This document shows, piece after piece, positions 17,452-27,232 of a stretch of 34,941 nt of DNA. Position 1 is the stretch's first letter. The number at the start of each line of letters is the position of its first letter. The stretch lies in contig JASJCP010000092.1 of the NCBI GenBank assembly GCA_030065935.1, positions 1 to 34,941 on the forward strand, written 5' to 3'. A model generated the notes under the pieces. The model ran no database searches and was not told the DNA's origin. It worked only from the letters and a program-made list of their open reading frames with translations. Source of the DNA: Xenococcaceae cyanobacterium MO_167.B27 (GTDB lineage Bacteria; Cyanobacteriota; Cyanobacteriia; Cyanobacteriales; Xenococcaceae). The translations under genes were made by a program, and so were the position numbers.

Positions 17452-17747
17452 CCCTATTAGGGCAGGGCTGTTTCATTCTTGTAAAAGATAGATTGGGGAG
17501 AGCGGGGATATTTTGAGCTAAATATTGAGATTTTTCAGGCATATTAATGGAATCATAGTTTTTGTTAATCAACGAATTTTTGCTCATTTAAGTCGAGCTA
17601 CCAGAATAATTCTCAAAAAAATCAAGACTAAATTAAGGCAAAAATCAGCTAATTTAAGTTTATTTCCCCATTTCCCTAAATCCCCACCTCCCTAAAATTT
17701 AAAATCGTTAACTTATCTCACTTTGAAATAGCCCTACCCTATTAGGG
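17452..17747. mobile_element. family-A non-autonomous element with 11-bp target duplication
   Basis: The element body is 17463-17736 (274 bp). Its left end is CAGGGCTGTTTCATTCT and its right end is the diverged inverse GAAATAGCCCTA. It is flanked on both sides by CCCTATTAGGG (17452-17462 and 17737-17747), a direct repeat adjacent to both ends. A 70-codon antisense frame (17375-17587) overlaps the left end and is probably spurious. The element encodes no transposase. A 133-bp relative with the same ends lies at 29088. Confidence 0.7.
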
Positions 17748-17980
17748 GGATAGAGGGCTTATAAGGGTAGGTTTTTAACAAAAGGGCGAGTAAACACTCT
17801 AATTAAGTAGAAAACTTAGTTTTAGATGTATAAAAATACACTTGTTGGTGGCTCAAAAATTCTCCGTGTTGACCTGTCTGGTGCGTCGAGCTTTACTATC
17901 TAGTGAACAAAACCTACCCTTGTGAGGTCTGGGGTAGTCAGATTAACTCCGATTACCCACGAATTACTATGTTTTATTAA
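17748..17980. other. gap between element and rhomboid gene, nothing recognised
   Basis: This AT-rich gap has a repeated word, GGGTAG / CTACCC (17766, 17916, 17931). No open frame, tRNA or terminator with a convincing stem was found. Confidence 0.4.
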
Positions 17981-18562
17981 CTACCCATAAAACTTCTTCT
18001 CTCGGGAAATTGCCCAAGCAGCAATTGCACCCCCGAGAAACCCAAAAAGATGTCCTTCCCAAGAAACTCCAATACGAGAAGGGAAAATCCCAAAAATCAA
18101 ACCCCCGTACAGGAAAAAGACGACAATAGACAAAATTATAGAAGGGAGATTTTTTTGGAAGTAACCCCTTAATAGCAAAAAGCCTAAATAGCCGTAGATC
18201 AGAATACTTGCACCAATGTGTATAGAGTTGGGACTTCCCAGTAACCAAACTCCTGCACCTCCGACAATAGCAGTGATGATAGAGACAAGATAAAAATCGC
18301 TAGTCTCCTGAATCATCGTTAACCAACCTAAAGTGATAAAGGGAATCGTATTGGCTATTAGATGAGGAAATCCACCATGAAGGAAAGGGGCAAATACAAG
18401 ACCTCGCAAACCACTAATACTATGAGGTCGAATGCCAAACCTGTCTAATTGTCCGTCAAATATTAAAAAATCAACAATTTCTATAACCCAGAAAACTGCT
18501 ATTACCGTTAATAAGATTTTAAATTCTTCAATAGTAGATTTTTTCTTCTGTATCCTGGTCAT
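17981..18562 (-). CDS. rhomboid-family intramembrane serine protease
   Basis: The 193-residue protein has about six membrane helices and the rhomboid signatures in order: HGGFPHLIAN (62-71), the catalytic serine in HIGASILIYG (Ser119) and the catalytic histidine in WEGHLFGFLGG (His171). Rhomboids cleave single-span membrane proteins within the bilayer. The serine motif is GAS-IL rather than the usual GxSG, but the Ser is in place. The basic N-terminus (MTRIQKKK) should face the cytoplasm. It is a single gene; the substrate is unknown. Confidence 0.9.
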   Translation of the reverse strand: MTRIQKKKSTIEEFKILLTVIAVFWVIEIVDFLIFDGQLDRFGIRPHSISGLRGLVFAPFLHGGFPHLIANTIPFITLGWLTMIQETSDFYLVSIITAIVGGAGVWLLGSPNSIHIGASILIYGYLGFLLLRGYFQKNLPSIILSIVVFFLYGGLIFGIFPSRIGVSWEGHLFGFLGGAIAAWAISREKKFYG

Positions 18563-18679
18563 AACGAATTTTAGTTATCTAACCCTAGGGTCGTCTCTCC
18601 TAGACTAACAAGTTTCATGATAATGTTTGCAAATTTGATATTAAGTTTGTCTAAGTAAAAGCTGATTTTGAAATTTTTT

Positions 18680-19159
18680 TTATAATTTCTTGACGTAAGC
18701 TAAATCACATCTTTGGGTTTCTACTTCTGTAGCAGGTTCATAGCCATATTTTTCATACAAAAGTACTGCTTCTTTGAGTATGGAAGCTGTTTCAATCCAA
18801 ATTTCCTGAAAACCGCGATTCCCAATGGTGGTTTCTAATCGTTGTAATAAATACTTACCTAAACCTTTTCCCCTCACTTCAGGTAATAAATACATCTTGC
18901 GGATTTCTACAGCTTTGTTACCTTTTGAGATAGGGTAATAAGCAGCAGTTCCTACTACTTTGGTTTGAAACTCTACTACCCAAAATTCTCCCCCTGGTTG
19001 GAGATAAGCAGATTCCACCTCCATTACATCCCGATCTGCTGTTTCTGGTTGCCAAGGTAAACCATATTCTGCTAAAACTTGACGAATTACATTAGCTGCT
19101 AAATTGCGATCGCACCTTTGCCAATCTCGAATTAAGAAACCTTGATAAAACTGATTCAT
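18680..19159 (-). CDS. GNAT-family N-acetyltransferase
   Basis: The single GNAT fold of 159 residues contains WVVEFQTKVVGTAAYYPI (strands 2-3), EIRKMYLLPEVRGKGLGKYLLQRLE (the acetyl-CoA pyrophosphate loop RGKGLG) and LYEKYGYEPATE near the end. It should transfer an acetyl group from acetyl-CoA to an amine; the substrate is unknown. It is cytoplasmic. It ends 117 bp upstream of the rhomboid gene's start on the same strand, which is too far to insist on an operon. Heptads TTGGGGA lie just before its start. Confidence 0.9.
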   Translation of the reverse strand: MNQFYQGFLIRDWQRCDRNLAANVIRQVLAEYGLPWQPETADRDVMEVESAYLQPGGEFWVVEFQTKVVGTAAYYPISKGNKAVEIRKMYLLPEVRGKGLGKYLLQRLETTIGNRGFQEIWIETASILKEAVLLYEKYGYEPATEVETQRCDLAYVKKL

Positions 19160-19441
19160 TTGGGGATTGGGGATTGATTGTGATTACTTATTACTTATTA
19201 GGGCGTGTCATCAATTAGAAAAAAGCGATCGCTCTATAGATTCAAAGAAATTGACAGCAGACAATGAAGATATTGAACAGCAAAGATCATTCGTTCACTA
19301 TTTAGACATACAATCTTAATACAAACTTTAAAAAACTAATCAATGTTTCTTGGGATAATAGCATCGACTATAACACCTAAAACTGAAGACTCAAAAGCCA
19401 GCACAAAGAATTTCAACATAGAGTAACGAACACCTTGGACA
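19160..19441. other. intergenic region before the secreted esterase gene
   Basis: TTGGGGA and CTTATTA heptads lie at 19159-19199, followed by GGGCGTGTCATCAATTAG, which may be an element end, and a HIP1 site. A very similar string, TTAGAAAAAAGCGATCGCT, recurs at 20613 after the esterase gene, so the gene is bracketed by a short direct repeat. Confidence 0.35.
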
Positions 19442-20584
19442 ATGAGCCATAAATTATTATCAATAGCACTACTTTCCTTAGTGCCTTTCGCAGTTGCTAC
19501 CGAAGCGCAAGCACTAAGTTTTAGCAAAGCATATGTTTTTGGTGACAGCCTTTCAGACCCAGGTAATATATTTAACGTTACTCAAGCAGTACAACCATTT
19601 ACCTCACTTTTGGGTCAAGACATTCCTATTGTACCGCCAGTGCCTCCGTATAATACTGATGGGCGGTTTGCCGATGGTTTAGTTTGGGTGGATTTTTTGG
19701 CACAAGAACTAGAACTGGATTTAATCCCATCCACAGAACTAATACCAAGTCCTATTACCCTATTTCCCCAACCAGGAATTAACTTCAATTTTGATGGAGC
19801 AACTATAGACAATAGCGTTAACTTTGCCTTTGGTGGAGCGCAAACAGGATTCTTTGGTGCTGGAGAAACTGGAGAACTTATTCCTGGGATACTTACTCAG
19901 GTTAATGTTTTTGCAGCCGACCTTTTCCAAGCCAATAAGCCAGCAGATCCAGATGCTCTTTATATTATTTGGGGAGGCGCGAACGATTATCAAATTGTCT
20001 TAGATGCTAACCCTCAAGAATCTGTTAGTAATCTTACTCAAGCGGTGGAAATTCTCTACAGCCTTGGGGCACGCAATTTTCTTGTACCGAAACTACCAGA
20101 TTTAGGCACAACACCACGTGCCTTATCACCTAACCCACCCATTGCTGCTTCTATACTTACCCAAAGAACAGAGGAACATAATAGGTTTCTCGATGCTGCT
20201 TTTGCAAAATTAAATTTGCTTCCAGACATAGAAATTGTTTCCTTAGATGTTAATGTCCTATTTGAGCCTATTCTTGCTAACCCAACAGATTTTGGTTTTA
20301 CTGGTTTAGTTTCTGAATCTTGTTTACAGGGAGATCCTTTAACTACTGGTCTTGCTGATTTATCTTCTTGCAATAATCCAAATGAGAAGATTTTTTGGGA
20401 CTTCATTCATCCCACTACAGCGACTCATAAAATTATAGCGGACTTCGTACTAGAGACTCTCGAATCTGGGTTTGAACCCACTTCTACTGTCCCAGAGCCT
20501 ACATCATTATTGCCTTTGAGATTAATAGCTATGGCTTGGTGTTGGAATTTAAGCCGTGCTTTGACCAAAAAAATTTGGCGTTAG
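19442..20584 (+). CDS. secreted GDSL/SGNH esterase with degenerate PEP-CTERM end
   Basis: The 380-residue protein has a classical signal peptide (hydrophobic 4-20, likely cut after AQA at about 24). The SGNH hydrolase domain has GDSLSDPGN (Ser36), GGAND (Asn181) and WDFIH (Asp320, His323), the expected triad plus oxyanion Asn. It should cleave esters outside the inner membrane. The C-terminus reads VPEPTS (350-355), then a short hydrophobic run broken by Arg and Trp, then a basic tail RALTKKIWR. That is PEP-CTERM-like, but the membrane part looks degraded. It is a paralogue of the truncated esterase at 768-2453, which lacks a signal peptide. Single gene. Confidence 0.88.
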   Translation: MSHKLLSIALLSLVPFAVATEAQALSFSKAYVFGDSLSDPGNIFNVTQAVQPFTSLLGQDIPIVPPVPPYNTDGRFADGLVWVDFLAQELELDLIPSTELIPSPITLFPQPGINFNFDGATIDNSVNFAFGGAQTGFFGAGETGELIPGILTQVNVFAADLFQANKPADPDALYIIWGGANDYQIVLDANPQESVSNLTQAVEILYSLGARNFLVPKLPDLGTTPRALSPNPPIAASILTQRTEEHNRFLDAAFAKLNLLPDIEIVSLDVNVLFEPILANPTDFGFTGLVSESCLQGDPLTTGLADLSSCNNPNEKIFWDFIHPTTATHKIIADFVLETLESGFEPTSTVPEPTSLLPLRLIAMAWCWNLSRALTKKIWR

Positions 20585-20721
20585 TAACTAATGGGTTCTG
20601 TGGATGAAGTTATTTAGAAAAAAGCGATCGCTACTCGTTACGATCAAGGTGTTATCAACTTTCTGGGTGCTATTTATTAGGCTGCTACTGTCGTTTGGCT
20701 TAATTACTCCTGACTCCTTCT

Positions 20722-21321
20722 TTAACTGTGTATCCTTGGCTCATGATAGGTAGTAGAGAGGATTTCACTTTCTATAGCAGATAACTCTTCTAAACGACTA
20801 TCCACAGAAGTGCGATCGCTGTAATTAGTAGCCAAGACCCAATAAATACCATAGTGACGGGCTTCTGATGCCATTAAACTACGATAAAATTTAGCTAGTT
20901 CAGGATCGGGACAATGTGAGCCTAATAAGCCTAGTCTTTCGTGAGAACGAGCCTCAATTAATGCCGAGACTAACAAAGAATCTAACAGCCGATCTGGCTC
21001 TTGATGACGAATTTGTGCTTTGAGTTTCGCTCCATAGGGAGGAGAATTGAGGGGTGCTAGAGGAATTCCCTTTCTTTCTAGCCATTGATTAACCTGTTCA
21101 AAATGTTCTAATTCTTCTTTGGCGAGCGCAGTTAACTTACGGACTAAGCTAGTATAAGAAGGATAGCGAAACATCATGTTAATAGCTACCCCTGCTGCTT
21201 TACGCTCGCAATGGGAATGATCTAGAAGAATGGTATCTAAATTATTGATTGCTTGTTCTAGCCAGATCGCTTTTGTAGGCTGTTGCAAGATTTTAATGGT
21301 GATACCAGTAGAAGAAGACAT
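20722..21321 (-). CDS. miaE: tRNA-(ms2io6A37)-hydroxylase MiaE
   Basis: The 199-residue protein matches MiaE, a ferritin-like non-haem diiron enzyme that hydroxylates the isopentenyl group of 2-methylthio-N6-isopentenyladenosine at tRNA position 37. Iron ligands appear in HSHCERKAAG, EELEHFEQV, EARSHERLGLL and SEARHYGIYW, the paired E..ExxH pattern. Length is normal for the family. Single gene, cytoplasmic. The other tRNA-modification gene nearby, mnmE, is not in the same operon. Confidence 0.92.
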   Translation of the reverse strand: MSSSTGITIKILQQPTKAIWLEQAINNLDTILLDHSHCERKAAGVAINMMFRYPSYTSLVRKLTALAKEELEHFEQVNQWLERKGIPLAPLNSPPYGAKLKAQIRHQEPDRLLDSLLVSALIEARSHERLGLLGSHCPDPELAKFYRSLMASEARHYGIYWVLATNYSDRTSVDSRLEELSAIESEILSTTYHEPRIHS

Positions 21322-21534
21322 TATTTAATTGCTCCCGACTGCGACTATTAAGTAAATATAAAGAAATATTTGTTTATAATTGTTGATAATATGCAATTAT
21401 TACCTCTAAATCAAATAGCACAAAATTCCCATAATTGCTAATTAAAAGTTAGTAATGGGGAACAGTAAATACATACCTTAGTCAAACTAAACGTAATAAT
21501 TAATAATCATCGGGAACAGTTAAAAAAACCAACC
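21322..21534. other. divergent intergenic region, nothing distinctive
   Basis: This AT-rich gap of 213 bp lies between miaE and the phosphatase gene and must hold both promoters. No repeat or terminator stands out. Confidence 0.4.
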
Positions 21535-22284
21535 ATGACGAACCATCGCCGAATTATTATTGGTGATGTCCACGGACATTACGATACTCTAATTGCCTTA
21601 ATGGAATCTATTTCCCCTAATACTAACGATCAAGTGTACTTTTTGGGTGATTTAATTGATCGAGGACCTAAAAGTGCGAAAGTAGTAGATTTCGTCATCA
21701 ACAATCAGTTTAACTGTATTTTGGGCAATCACGAAAAAATGCTACTAGATGTGGTTGGCAATGGACAAGTTTCAGTCGAACTGTATCAAGGATGGCTTTA
21801 TAGTGGTGGTCATGCTACGGTTGCTAGTTATAACAGCAAGATTCCCCAAGAACATATTGATTGGATGAAAGGTCTGCCGTTATATTTAGACCTGGGAGAT
21901 GTTTGGCTAGTTCATGCAGGTCTTTCGCCTCTAATGCCTCTATCAGAACAAAATTCCGAGCAGTTTTGTTGGATTAGAGAAGAGTTCCACTCTATTCCAG
22001 AACCCTATTTTGCTGATAAATTAATTATCACGGGACATACTATTACTTTTACTTTACCAGGAGTTAAGCCAGGGCAGATAGCAGTAGGTAATGGTTGGTT
22101 AGGAATTGAGACAGGAGCTTATCACCACAACAGTGGTTGGTTAACAGCATTAGATGTTACTGGGAATAAAGTTTATCAAGCTAACACTCAAGATGGCAGA
22201 CTCCGAACTATGCCTTTAAAAAGAGCTTTAGCAGGAGTCGAGTTGAACAAAATTCGTCCTCGAAAATCTCGTGTAAAAGTTTAG
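21535..22284 (+). CDS. PPP-family metallophosphoesterase (serine/threonine phosphatase-like)
   Basis: The 249-residue protein has the PPP signatures in order: GDVHGHYDTL, GDLIDRGPKS and LGNHEKML, then HAGLSP and GHTIT, with the metal-binding Asp, His and Asn residues all present. It binds a dinuclear metal centre. The substrate could be phosphoprotein or diadenosine polyphosphate; the bacterial PrpA/ApaH group cannot be split by eye. It ends in a basic tail (RPRKSRVKV). The gene is convergent with the MFS gene across 28 bp. Confidence 0.92.
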   Translation: MTNHRRIIIGDVHGHYDTLIALMESISPNTNDQVYFLGDLIDRGPKSAKVVDFVINNQFNCILGNHEKMLLDVVGNGQVSVELYQGWLYSGGHATVASYNSKIPQEHIDWMKGLPLYLDLGDVWLVHAGLSPLMPLSEQNSEQFCWIREEFHSIPEPYFADKLIITGHTITFTLPGVKPGQIAVGNGWLGIETGAYHHNSGWLTALDVTGNKVYQANTQDGRLRTMPLKRALAGVELNKIRPRKSRVKV

Positions 22285-22312
22285 TATAGTCAGAGGGGAA
22301 GCCTTGCGCGGG

Positions 22313-23533
22313 CTACTTATTTACCTTTTTATAGCATTGAAATTCTGATTTGAGGCTAAAAGCAAACCATGCTGTTGCTATAGTTAAAATTCCTGTTAAC
22401 CACAAAGGTAATTTGTAACCTAAACTGACAAGTAAGCCAGAAATAAAAGGACCAAAAGCATTAGAGATACTTAGATATGATGCGTTAATTCCTAGTATCT
22501 CTCCTTGCTCTTGTTGATTACTGTTTAAGGACAAAACAGATTGAATTAATGGCATCGGAAAGGCATTAACTAAACTAAATAGAGTGAGGATAATAGCAAA
22601 AGCTGTAATAGTAGGAAAAGTTGGCATTAATAAAAAACTGACTCCTCTAATAAATAATGTCATTGCTAAAATATTAACTAGATTAAATCTAGATCGCAGT
22701 GGTTCTAAAGCCAAAACTTGAGAGATAAAGCCTAACATTCCCACTACAGAAAATGCGATCGCTAATTCCCCAGAATTACGGTTTAAGATATTAAGAAAGA
22801 AAGGCTGGAAAGCAAAAGTAAAAATCGTAAAGGTTACACCACTTAGGAAAGTCAGAATAAATAATTTGCCTAATTTGGGTTTAGTTGCTGATTTAGCTAT
22901 TTTACTAAATTCAAAATCTTGCCAACTTAATTGAAAGCTTTTTGGGGCTGATTCTGGTAAAGTTTCTGGTAAGAAAAAGATGGTTATAATTACAGCAAAT
23001 AAAGCGATAGCAGCCCCTACTACAAAACTCATTCCTAAAGGAGAAATACCTGGTAACGTAGGTAATTGTTGTGCTAAATAACTTAAAACTGGTCCTACTA
23101 CAAAACCTAAACGAATAATTGCAGCAAAAATACCAAAGGCTTTAGCACGTTGTTCGGGAGGAGTGATATCGCTAATAACAGCAGTAGCTACGGAGTTATT
23201 TCCTCCTGTTAAACCATCAAGAATTCGAGCCGTATATAATAGCAATGCAGTATTACTAATACTTGCTAATATATTAGCTAATACTGTTCCTAATAAACTT
23301 ATAATTAAAATGGGTTTTCTGCCCATTCTATCTGAGAATCTTCCTAATACTGGAGTTCCTAAAAACTGTGATATGGCATAAGCAGTAATTAAAAGACTGG
23401 CTTGGAAATCAGTTAAAGAAAATTGTTTAGCATAGGGATAAAGTAAAGGAATAATGATAGTAAAACTAATGGAATTAATGAAAGCAATTGCAGCAATAAT
23501 CCAAAATTGCCCTGGTAATCTTTTTTCGATCAT
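22313..23533 (-). CDS. MFS transporter, DHA1/TetA-like drug exporter family
   Basis: The 406-residue protein has 12 predicted membrane helices. The loop 2-3 signature is GRFSDRMGRKPILIISL, and a motif-C-like FVVGPVLSYLAQQL lies in helix 5. This fits proton-coupled exporters of the DHA1 (12-TMS) group, to which TetA belongs. The substrate is not predictable, and no regulator gene is adjacent. It starts 43 bp from the end of the DUF2062 gene on the same strand, so the two may be co-transcribed. Confidence 0.9.
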   Translation of the reverse strand: MIEKRLPGQFWIIAAIAFINSISFTIIIPLLYPYAKQFSLTDFQASLLITAYAISQFLGTPVLGRFSDRMGRKPILIISLLGTVLANILASISNTALLLYTARILDGLTGGNNSVATAVISDITPPEQRAKAFGIFAAIIRLGFVVGPVLSYLAQQLPTLPGISPLGMSFVVGAAIALFAVIITIFFLPETLPESAPKSFQLSWQDFEFSKIAKSATKPKLGKLFILTFLSGVTFTIFTFAFQPFFLNILNRNSGELAIAFSVVGMLGFISQVLALEPLRSRFNLVNILAMTLFIRGVSFLLMPTFPTITAFAIILTLFSLVNAFPMPLIQSVLSLNSNQQEQGEILGINASYLSISNAFGPFISGLLVSLGYKLPLWLTGILTIATAWFAFSLKSEFQCYKKVNK

Positions 23534-23576
23534 TACTGATAAAAATTGAGTGAAAGCTCTTAGTTATTTTAATAGA

Positions 23577-24122
23577 CTATTTCTTGCTAAATCTAGTTCG
23601 TTTGCGCTTTAAACGCTGAAAAATATACAAGCTTAGAAAATAAGCCAGAATGCTAGCGATCGCCCCTACCACAACACATCCTACTAACAGAGTAACAGCA
23701 AAAATATACCCCGACTCCATCAGGGAAGAAAGAGATTCTAAATCTACCTCTTTACTCGATATACTTTCTACTCCCAGAAGTAATTTTCCTACTTTAAAAT
23801 TCAGCATGAATAGGGGAATATAAGTAATGGGATTACTAATCCAAGTCCCAAGAGCAGCAGTAACTTTACTACCTCGCACAAAAGTAGCTAAAATAATGCC
23901 GATCAAAGTTTGAAATCCAAAAAAAGGAAAACAACCCGCAAAAACTCCTACTGCAAAACCTCTGGCGATCGCAACATGGTTTCCCCTCAACCTTAACAAA
24001 CGTCGGTAAAATCCACGATACCTCTTAGCTAACCAATACTTAAATCTACTGTGATATCCGCGCTCTTTCGGGGTGAATTTTGCCGACAAACCCGAACTAT
24101 CTTCTTGATACAATTTGCTCAT
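23577..24122 (-). CDS. DUF2062 membrane protein
   Basis: The 181-residue protein has a basic N-terminal 50 residues and then the DUF2062 signature GFAVGVFAGCFPFFGFQTLIG..ATFVRGSKVTAALGTWISNPITYIP, with two to three membrane helices and a Lys/Arg-rich end. The family's function is unknown; in some bacteria the domain is fused to or neighbours glycosyltransferases. Here it lies upstream of the MFS gene and is divergent from mnmE (110 bp apart). Confidence 0.88.
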   Translation of the reverse strand: MSKLYQEDSSGLSAKFTPKERGYHSRFKYWLAKRYRGFYRRLLRLRGNHVAIARGFAVGVFAGCFPFFGFQTLIGIILATFVRGSKVTAALGTWISNPITYIPLFMLNFKVGKLLLGVESISSKEVDLESLSSLMESGYIFAVTLLVGCVVVGAIASILAYFLSLYIFQRLKRKRTRFSKK

Positions 24123-24232
24123 TCGTGGATCTTCGCGGACTCACTGTACTTAATACTTACTTGTTCCATACTACACAAGAATTAGGTTTAACGAAAAGCA
24201 CTCTTGTCAAAAAAAACTAGCAAATATACTTA

Positions 24233-25609
24233 ATGTCTAAGATTCAAGGAGAAACTATAGTAGCGATAGCTACTGCTATAGTAGCCCAACAAGGTAGTAT
24301 TGGAATTGTGCGATTGTCGGGAGAAACCGCTATAGCGATCGCCAAAAGACTATTTAACGCACCAGGAAAACAAACTTGGGAATCTCATCGCATTCTTTAC
24401 GGATATATTCGTCACCCTGACACCCAACAACTCATTGACGAAGCTTTAATGTTGCTGATGCTTGCACCAAGGTCTTATACTCGCGAAGATGTAGTAGAGT
24501 TTCACTGTCACGGGGGGATTATTCCTGTACAGCAAGTCTTACAATTATGTATTGAACAAGGTGCAAAACTAGCTCAACCAGGAGAATTTACCCTCAGAGC
24601 CTTTCTCAATGGTAGGATTGACTTAACTCAAGCAGAAAGTATTGCAGAAATAGTCTCCGCACAATCTTCAGCAGCTTCTCAAGTCGCCTTAGCAGGGTTA
24701 CAAGGAAAACTAGCTCAACCTATCCAAGAATTGCGCCATACTTGTTTAGATATTCTGGCAGAAGTAGAAGCCAGAATCGATTTTGAAGATGACTTACCAC
24801 CCTTAGATGAAAATCTAATTCGCACTCAATTACAAGCAGTCTTAGAAAGAGTAACTCAAATACTAGCAACCGCAGAGCGAGGAGAATTACTCAGGAGTGG
24901 GTTAAAAATAGCCATTGTAGGTCGTCCTAATGTGGGAAAATCAAGTTTATTGAATGCTTGGAGTCGTAGCGATCGCGCTATTGTCACAGATTTACCTGGT
25001 ACAACCAGAGATGTGATCGAATCTACCCTAGTAGTAGGAGGAATTCCGATACAAGTTTTAGATACAGCAGGAATTAGGGATACTTCCGATACAGTAGAGA
25101 AAATTGGGGTAGAGCGATCGCGTAATGCAGCTGAATCAGCAGATTTAATCTTATTAACTATAGATGCTACAGCAGGTTGGACAGAAGCAGACAATTTAAT
25201 TTATGCTCAAGTCAAGCATCGTCCCCTAATTTTAGTTATTAACAAAACCGATCTTGCGACCGCAGAAGTTATAAAATATCCCACGGAAATAACTACTACT
25301 GTAAAGACTGCTGCTGCCAAAAATCAAGGAATAGAAGACTTAGAAACTGCTATCTTGGAATCAGTTAAAACAGGAAATATCACTGCTGCTAATTTAGACA
25401 TTGCCATTAATCAAAGACAAGCAGCAACTCTTACTAGAGCCAAAGTTTCTCTAGAGCAAGTACAAGAAACAATTAATAGTAATTTACCTCTAGATTTTTG
25501 GACAATCGACCTGAGAGGAGCTATTCAAGCATTAGGAGAAATTACAGGAGAAGAAGTAACCGAGTCAGTTTTAGACCGTATATTTAGCCGTTTTTGTATT
25601 GGAAAATAG
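24233..25609 (+). CDS. mnmE: tRNA modification GTPase MnmE (TrmE)
   Basis: This is a full-length 458-residue MnmE. The N-terminal folate-binding domain ([24 protein letters not shown]) is followed by [21 protein letters not shown]. The helical domain carries an inserted G domain: G1 [10 protein letters not shown]2 around [10 protein letters not shown]3 DTAG and G4 NKTD. The C-terminal FCIGK holds the conserved Cys. With MnmG it makes 5-carboxymethylaminomethyl-uridine at tRNA wobble position 34, using K+-dependent GTP hydrolysis. Single gene, no anomaly. Confidence 0.97.
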   Translation: MSKIQGETIVAIATAIVAQQGSIGIVRLSGETAIAIAKRLFNAPGKQTWESHRILYGYIRHPDTQQLIDEALMLLMLAPRSYTREDVVEFHCHGGIIPVQQVLQLCIEQGAKLAQPGEFTLRAFLNGRIDLTQAESIAEIVSAQSSAASQVALAGLQGKLAQPIQELRHTCLDILAEVEARIDFEDDLPPLDENLIRTQLQAVLERVTQILATAERGELLRSGLKIAIVGRPNVGKSSLLNAWSRSDRAIVTDLPGTTRDVIESTLVVGGIPIQVLDTAGIRDTSDTVEKIGVERSRNAAESADLILLTIDATAGWTEADNLIYAQVKHRPLILVINKTDLATAEVIKYPTEITTTVKTAAAKNQGIEDLETAILESVKTGNITAANLDIAINQRQAATLTRAKVSLEQVQETINSNLPLDFWTIDLRGAIQALGEITGEEVTESVLDRIFSRFCIGK

Positions 25610-25678
25610 CCTTGCTCCTAGAGCTTTATATTTATCAACGGTTAATTAGCTCTGAGCTTGGTTACTATTCCCTGTTCC

Positions 25679-27232
25679 CTATATATCAATAAAATCACCA
25701 CTATCAATTACAGTAGAATCAATCCCAGAAAGCACGGCTAAAATATTATTAGTGCTGGTTTCTTGGATTAAGGTAGCTGTATTAGCAACATTGTTGCTAA
25801 TAGTGAGATCGTCAAATATCAAACCATCAGCTAAACCTAAAACATCTACACCATCAGTATAATCTCGAATTACAATACGATCCTTACTAGCTACTTGTTC
25901 AATCACAAAAATATCACTACCTCCATTACCAAATAGCACATCAGTATTTGCACCACCAATTAAACGGTCATTACCATTGCCACCTTGGAGAGTATCTCTT
26001 CCTGTTCCTCCTAGAAGAGTATCATTTCCTTCACCTCCTAGAAGTAAATCTGCACCATTATTTCCGCTTAAGAGATCGCTTCCTGCGTCCCCTCTGAGAG
26101 TATCGTTACCGTTACCCCCGAACAGTCGGTCATTATTACCTTGACCATAAAGGCTATCAGCACCATTCCCGCCTTTAAGAGTATCGTTACCATTACCCCC
26201 GAACAGTCGGTCATTATTACCTTGACCATAAAGGCTATCAGCACCATTCCTGCCTTTAAGAGTATCATTACCATCACCCCCAAGCAGTTGGTCATTTCCT
26301 TCTAAGCCAATTAGACTATCATCACCACTTTGACCAGTTAAAGTATCGTCATTTTCTGTTCCGCTCAAGACAAGATCGAGATCGAGAGAACTAAAATCAA
26401 ATTCCCAGCCAATATCTTGTAACCCTGCATAATCTAAATTTGTTAATAGCTTCCTTTGACCATTAAAGATGCTAGGGTCTAATGCCACTTCTTGACTCTC
26501 TCCTGTTAAGGTTAGGCTGGTAGTTCCGTTAGCCCAGTGACTCAGACTGCCACTTTGTAAAGGGATAGAAGTTGCATTAGGGTCAGTTTCTGCTTGATAT
26601 ACTGCTAATGCGTTAGCACCTGTAAAATTGGTATCGCCAATTTGATTTGCCCAAGAGGAGCTACCAAAGCCTAAGACATGAGCTAATTCGTGAATAGCAA
26701 CAGATAAGAAATCAAATTCATTAAAGTCTAATCCCTCTAAATCGGTAGTATTGTGCCAGTCGTAGGTAGTCGAACCAATGACTATATCAGTGTCGAAAGT
26801 GATAGAACCACCCCATATACCAACATCAGTAGCAGGGTTTGTTAATGCTCCTGTTTGACCCCGCCCTTTTATCAGATTTCTAAAGTCTGACGAGCCAGTC
26901 ACACTCCAACCACCTGAACCTCCTTTACCTAGAGAACTGATATCTCGTCCGCCAGCATAGATAATGATAGTGTTCGCATCGACATTTAGATCTGTAATTG
27001 TTTCTATATTTCCTGTTGCCGGATTAAAAAAACTTGCTGTCCAAGTATTGAAACCATTATTGCCACCGATATCGGTACTTTCTAAACCTGAAGTTATTGC
27101 TGATAGATTATCTGTAATAAAATTTTCATAAAAACTAGCAGCTTGTTCTAAGGTTTCTCGTCTTGCCTCTCCTTCGACACCACTAAAAAAGCCTTCTGTA
27201 TCGAAATCATAATTAAATTTAAGATCAATCAT
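25679..27232 (-). CDS. secreted RTX-type zinc metalloprotease
   Basis: The 517-residue protein is acidic and has no signal peptide. Residues about 1-285 form a metalloprotease domain with zinc motif HELAHVLGFG (His181, Glu182, His185). A later SHWA (His232) is the likely third ligand, since the position of the third metzincin histidine holds Ser. Residues about 291-430 are RTX nonapeptides (GGNGNDTLxG type), which fold as a Ca-binding beta-roll. The last 90 residues look like a C-terminal type I secretion module ending DFIDI. It should be exported by a TolC-HlyB-HlyD-like system (none here) and folded by external calcium. A 27-residue block is duplicated almost exactly. Confidence 0.88.
   Translation of the reverse strand: MIDLKFNYDFDTEGFFSGVEGEARRETLEQAASFYENFITDNLSAITSGLESTDIGGNNGFNTWTASFFNPATGNIETITDLNVDANTIIIYAGGRDISSLGKGGSGGWSVTGSSDFRNLIKGRGQTGALTNPATDVGIWGGSITFDTDIVIGSTTYDWHNTTDLEGLDFNEFDFLSVAIHELAHVLGFGSSSWANQIGDTNFTGANALAVYQAETDPNATSIPLQSGSLSHWANGTTSLTLTGESQEVALDPSIFNGQRKLLTNLDYAGLQDIGWEFDFSSLDLDLVLSGTENDDTLTGQSGDDSLIGLEGNDQLLGGDGNDTLKGRNGADSLYGQGNNDRLFGGNGNDTLKGGNGADSLYGQGNNDRLFGGNGNDTLRGDAGSDLLSGNNGADLLLGGEGNDTLLGGTGRDTLQGGNGNDRLIGGANTDVLFGNGGSDIFVIEQVASKDRIVIRDYTDGVDVLGLADGLIFDDLTISNNVANTATLIQETSTNNILAVLSGIDSTVIDSGDFIDI
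26099..26260 (-). repeat. 81-bp tandem duplication in the RTX array
   Basis: Copies 26099-26179 and 26180-26260 differ at about two of 81 bases and keep frame (27 residues, three nonapeptides). Other RTX repeats of the gene are much more diverged, so this duplication is recent. Confidence 0.85.

Noticed and set aside
17375-17587. 70-codon antisense frame
   Set aside because: It overlaps the family-A element's left end and flank, has no recognisable protein features, and reads through repeat sequence.
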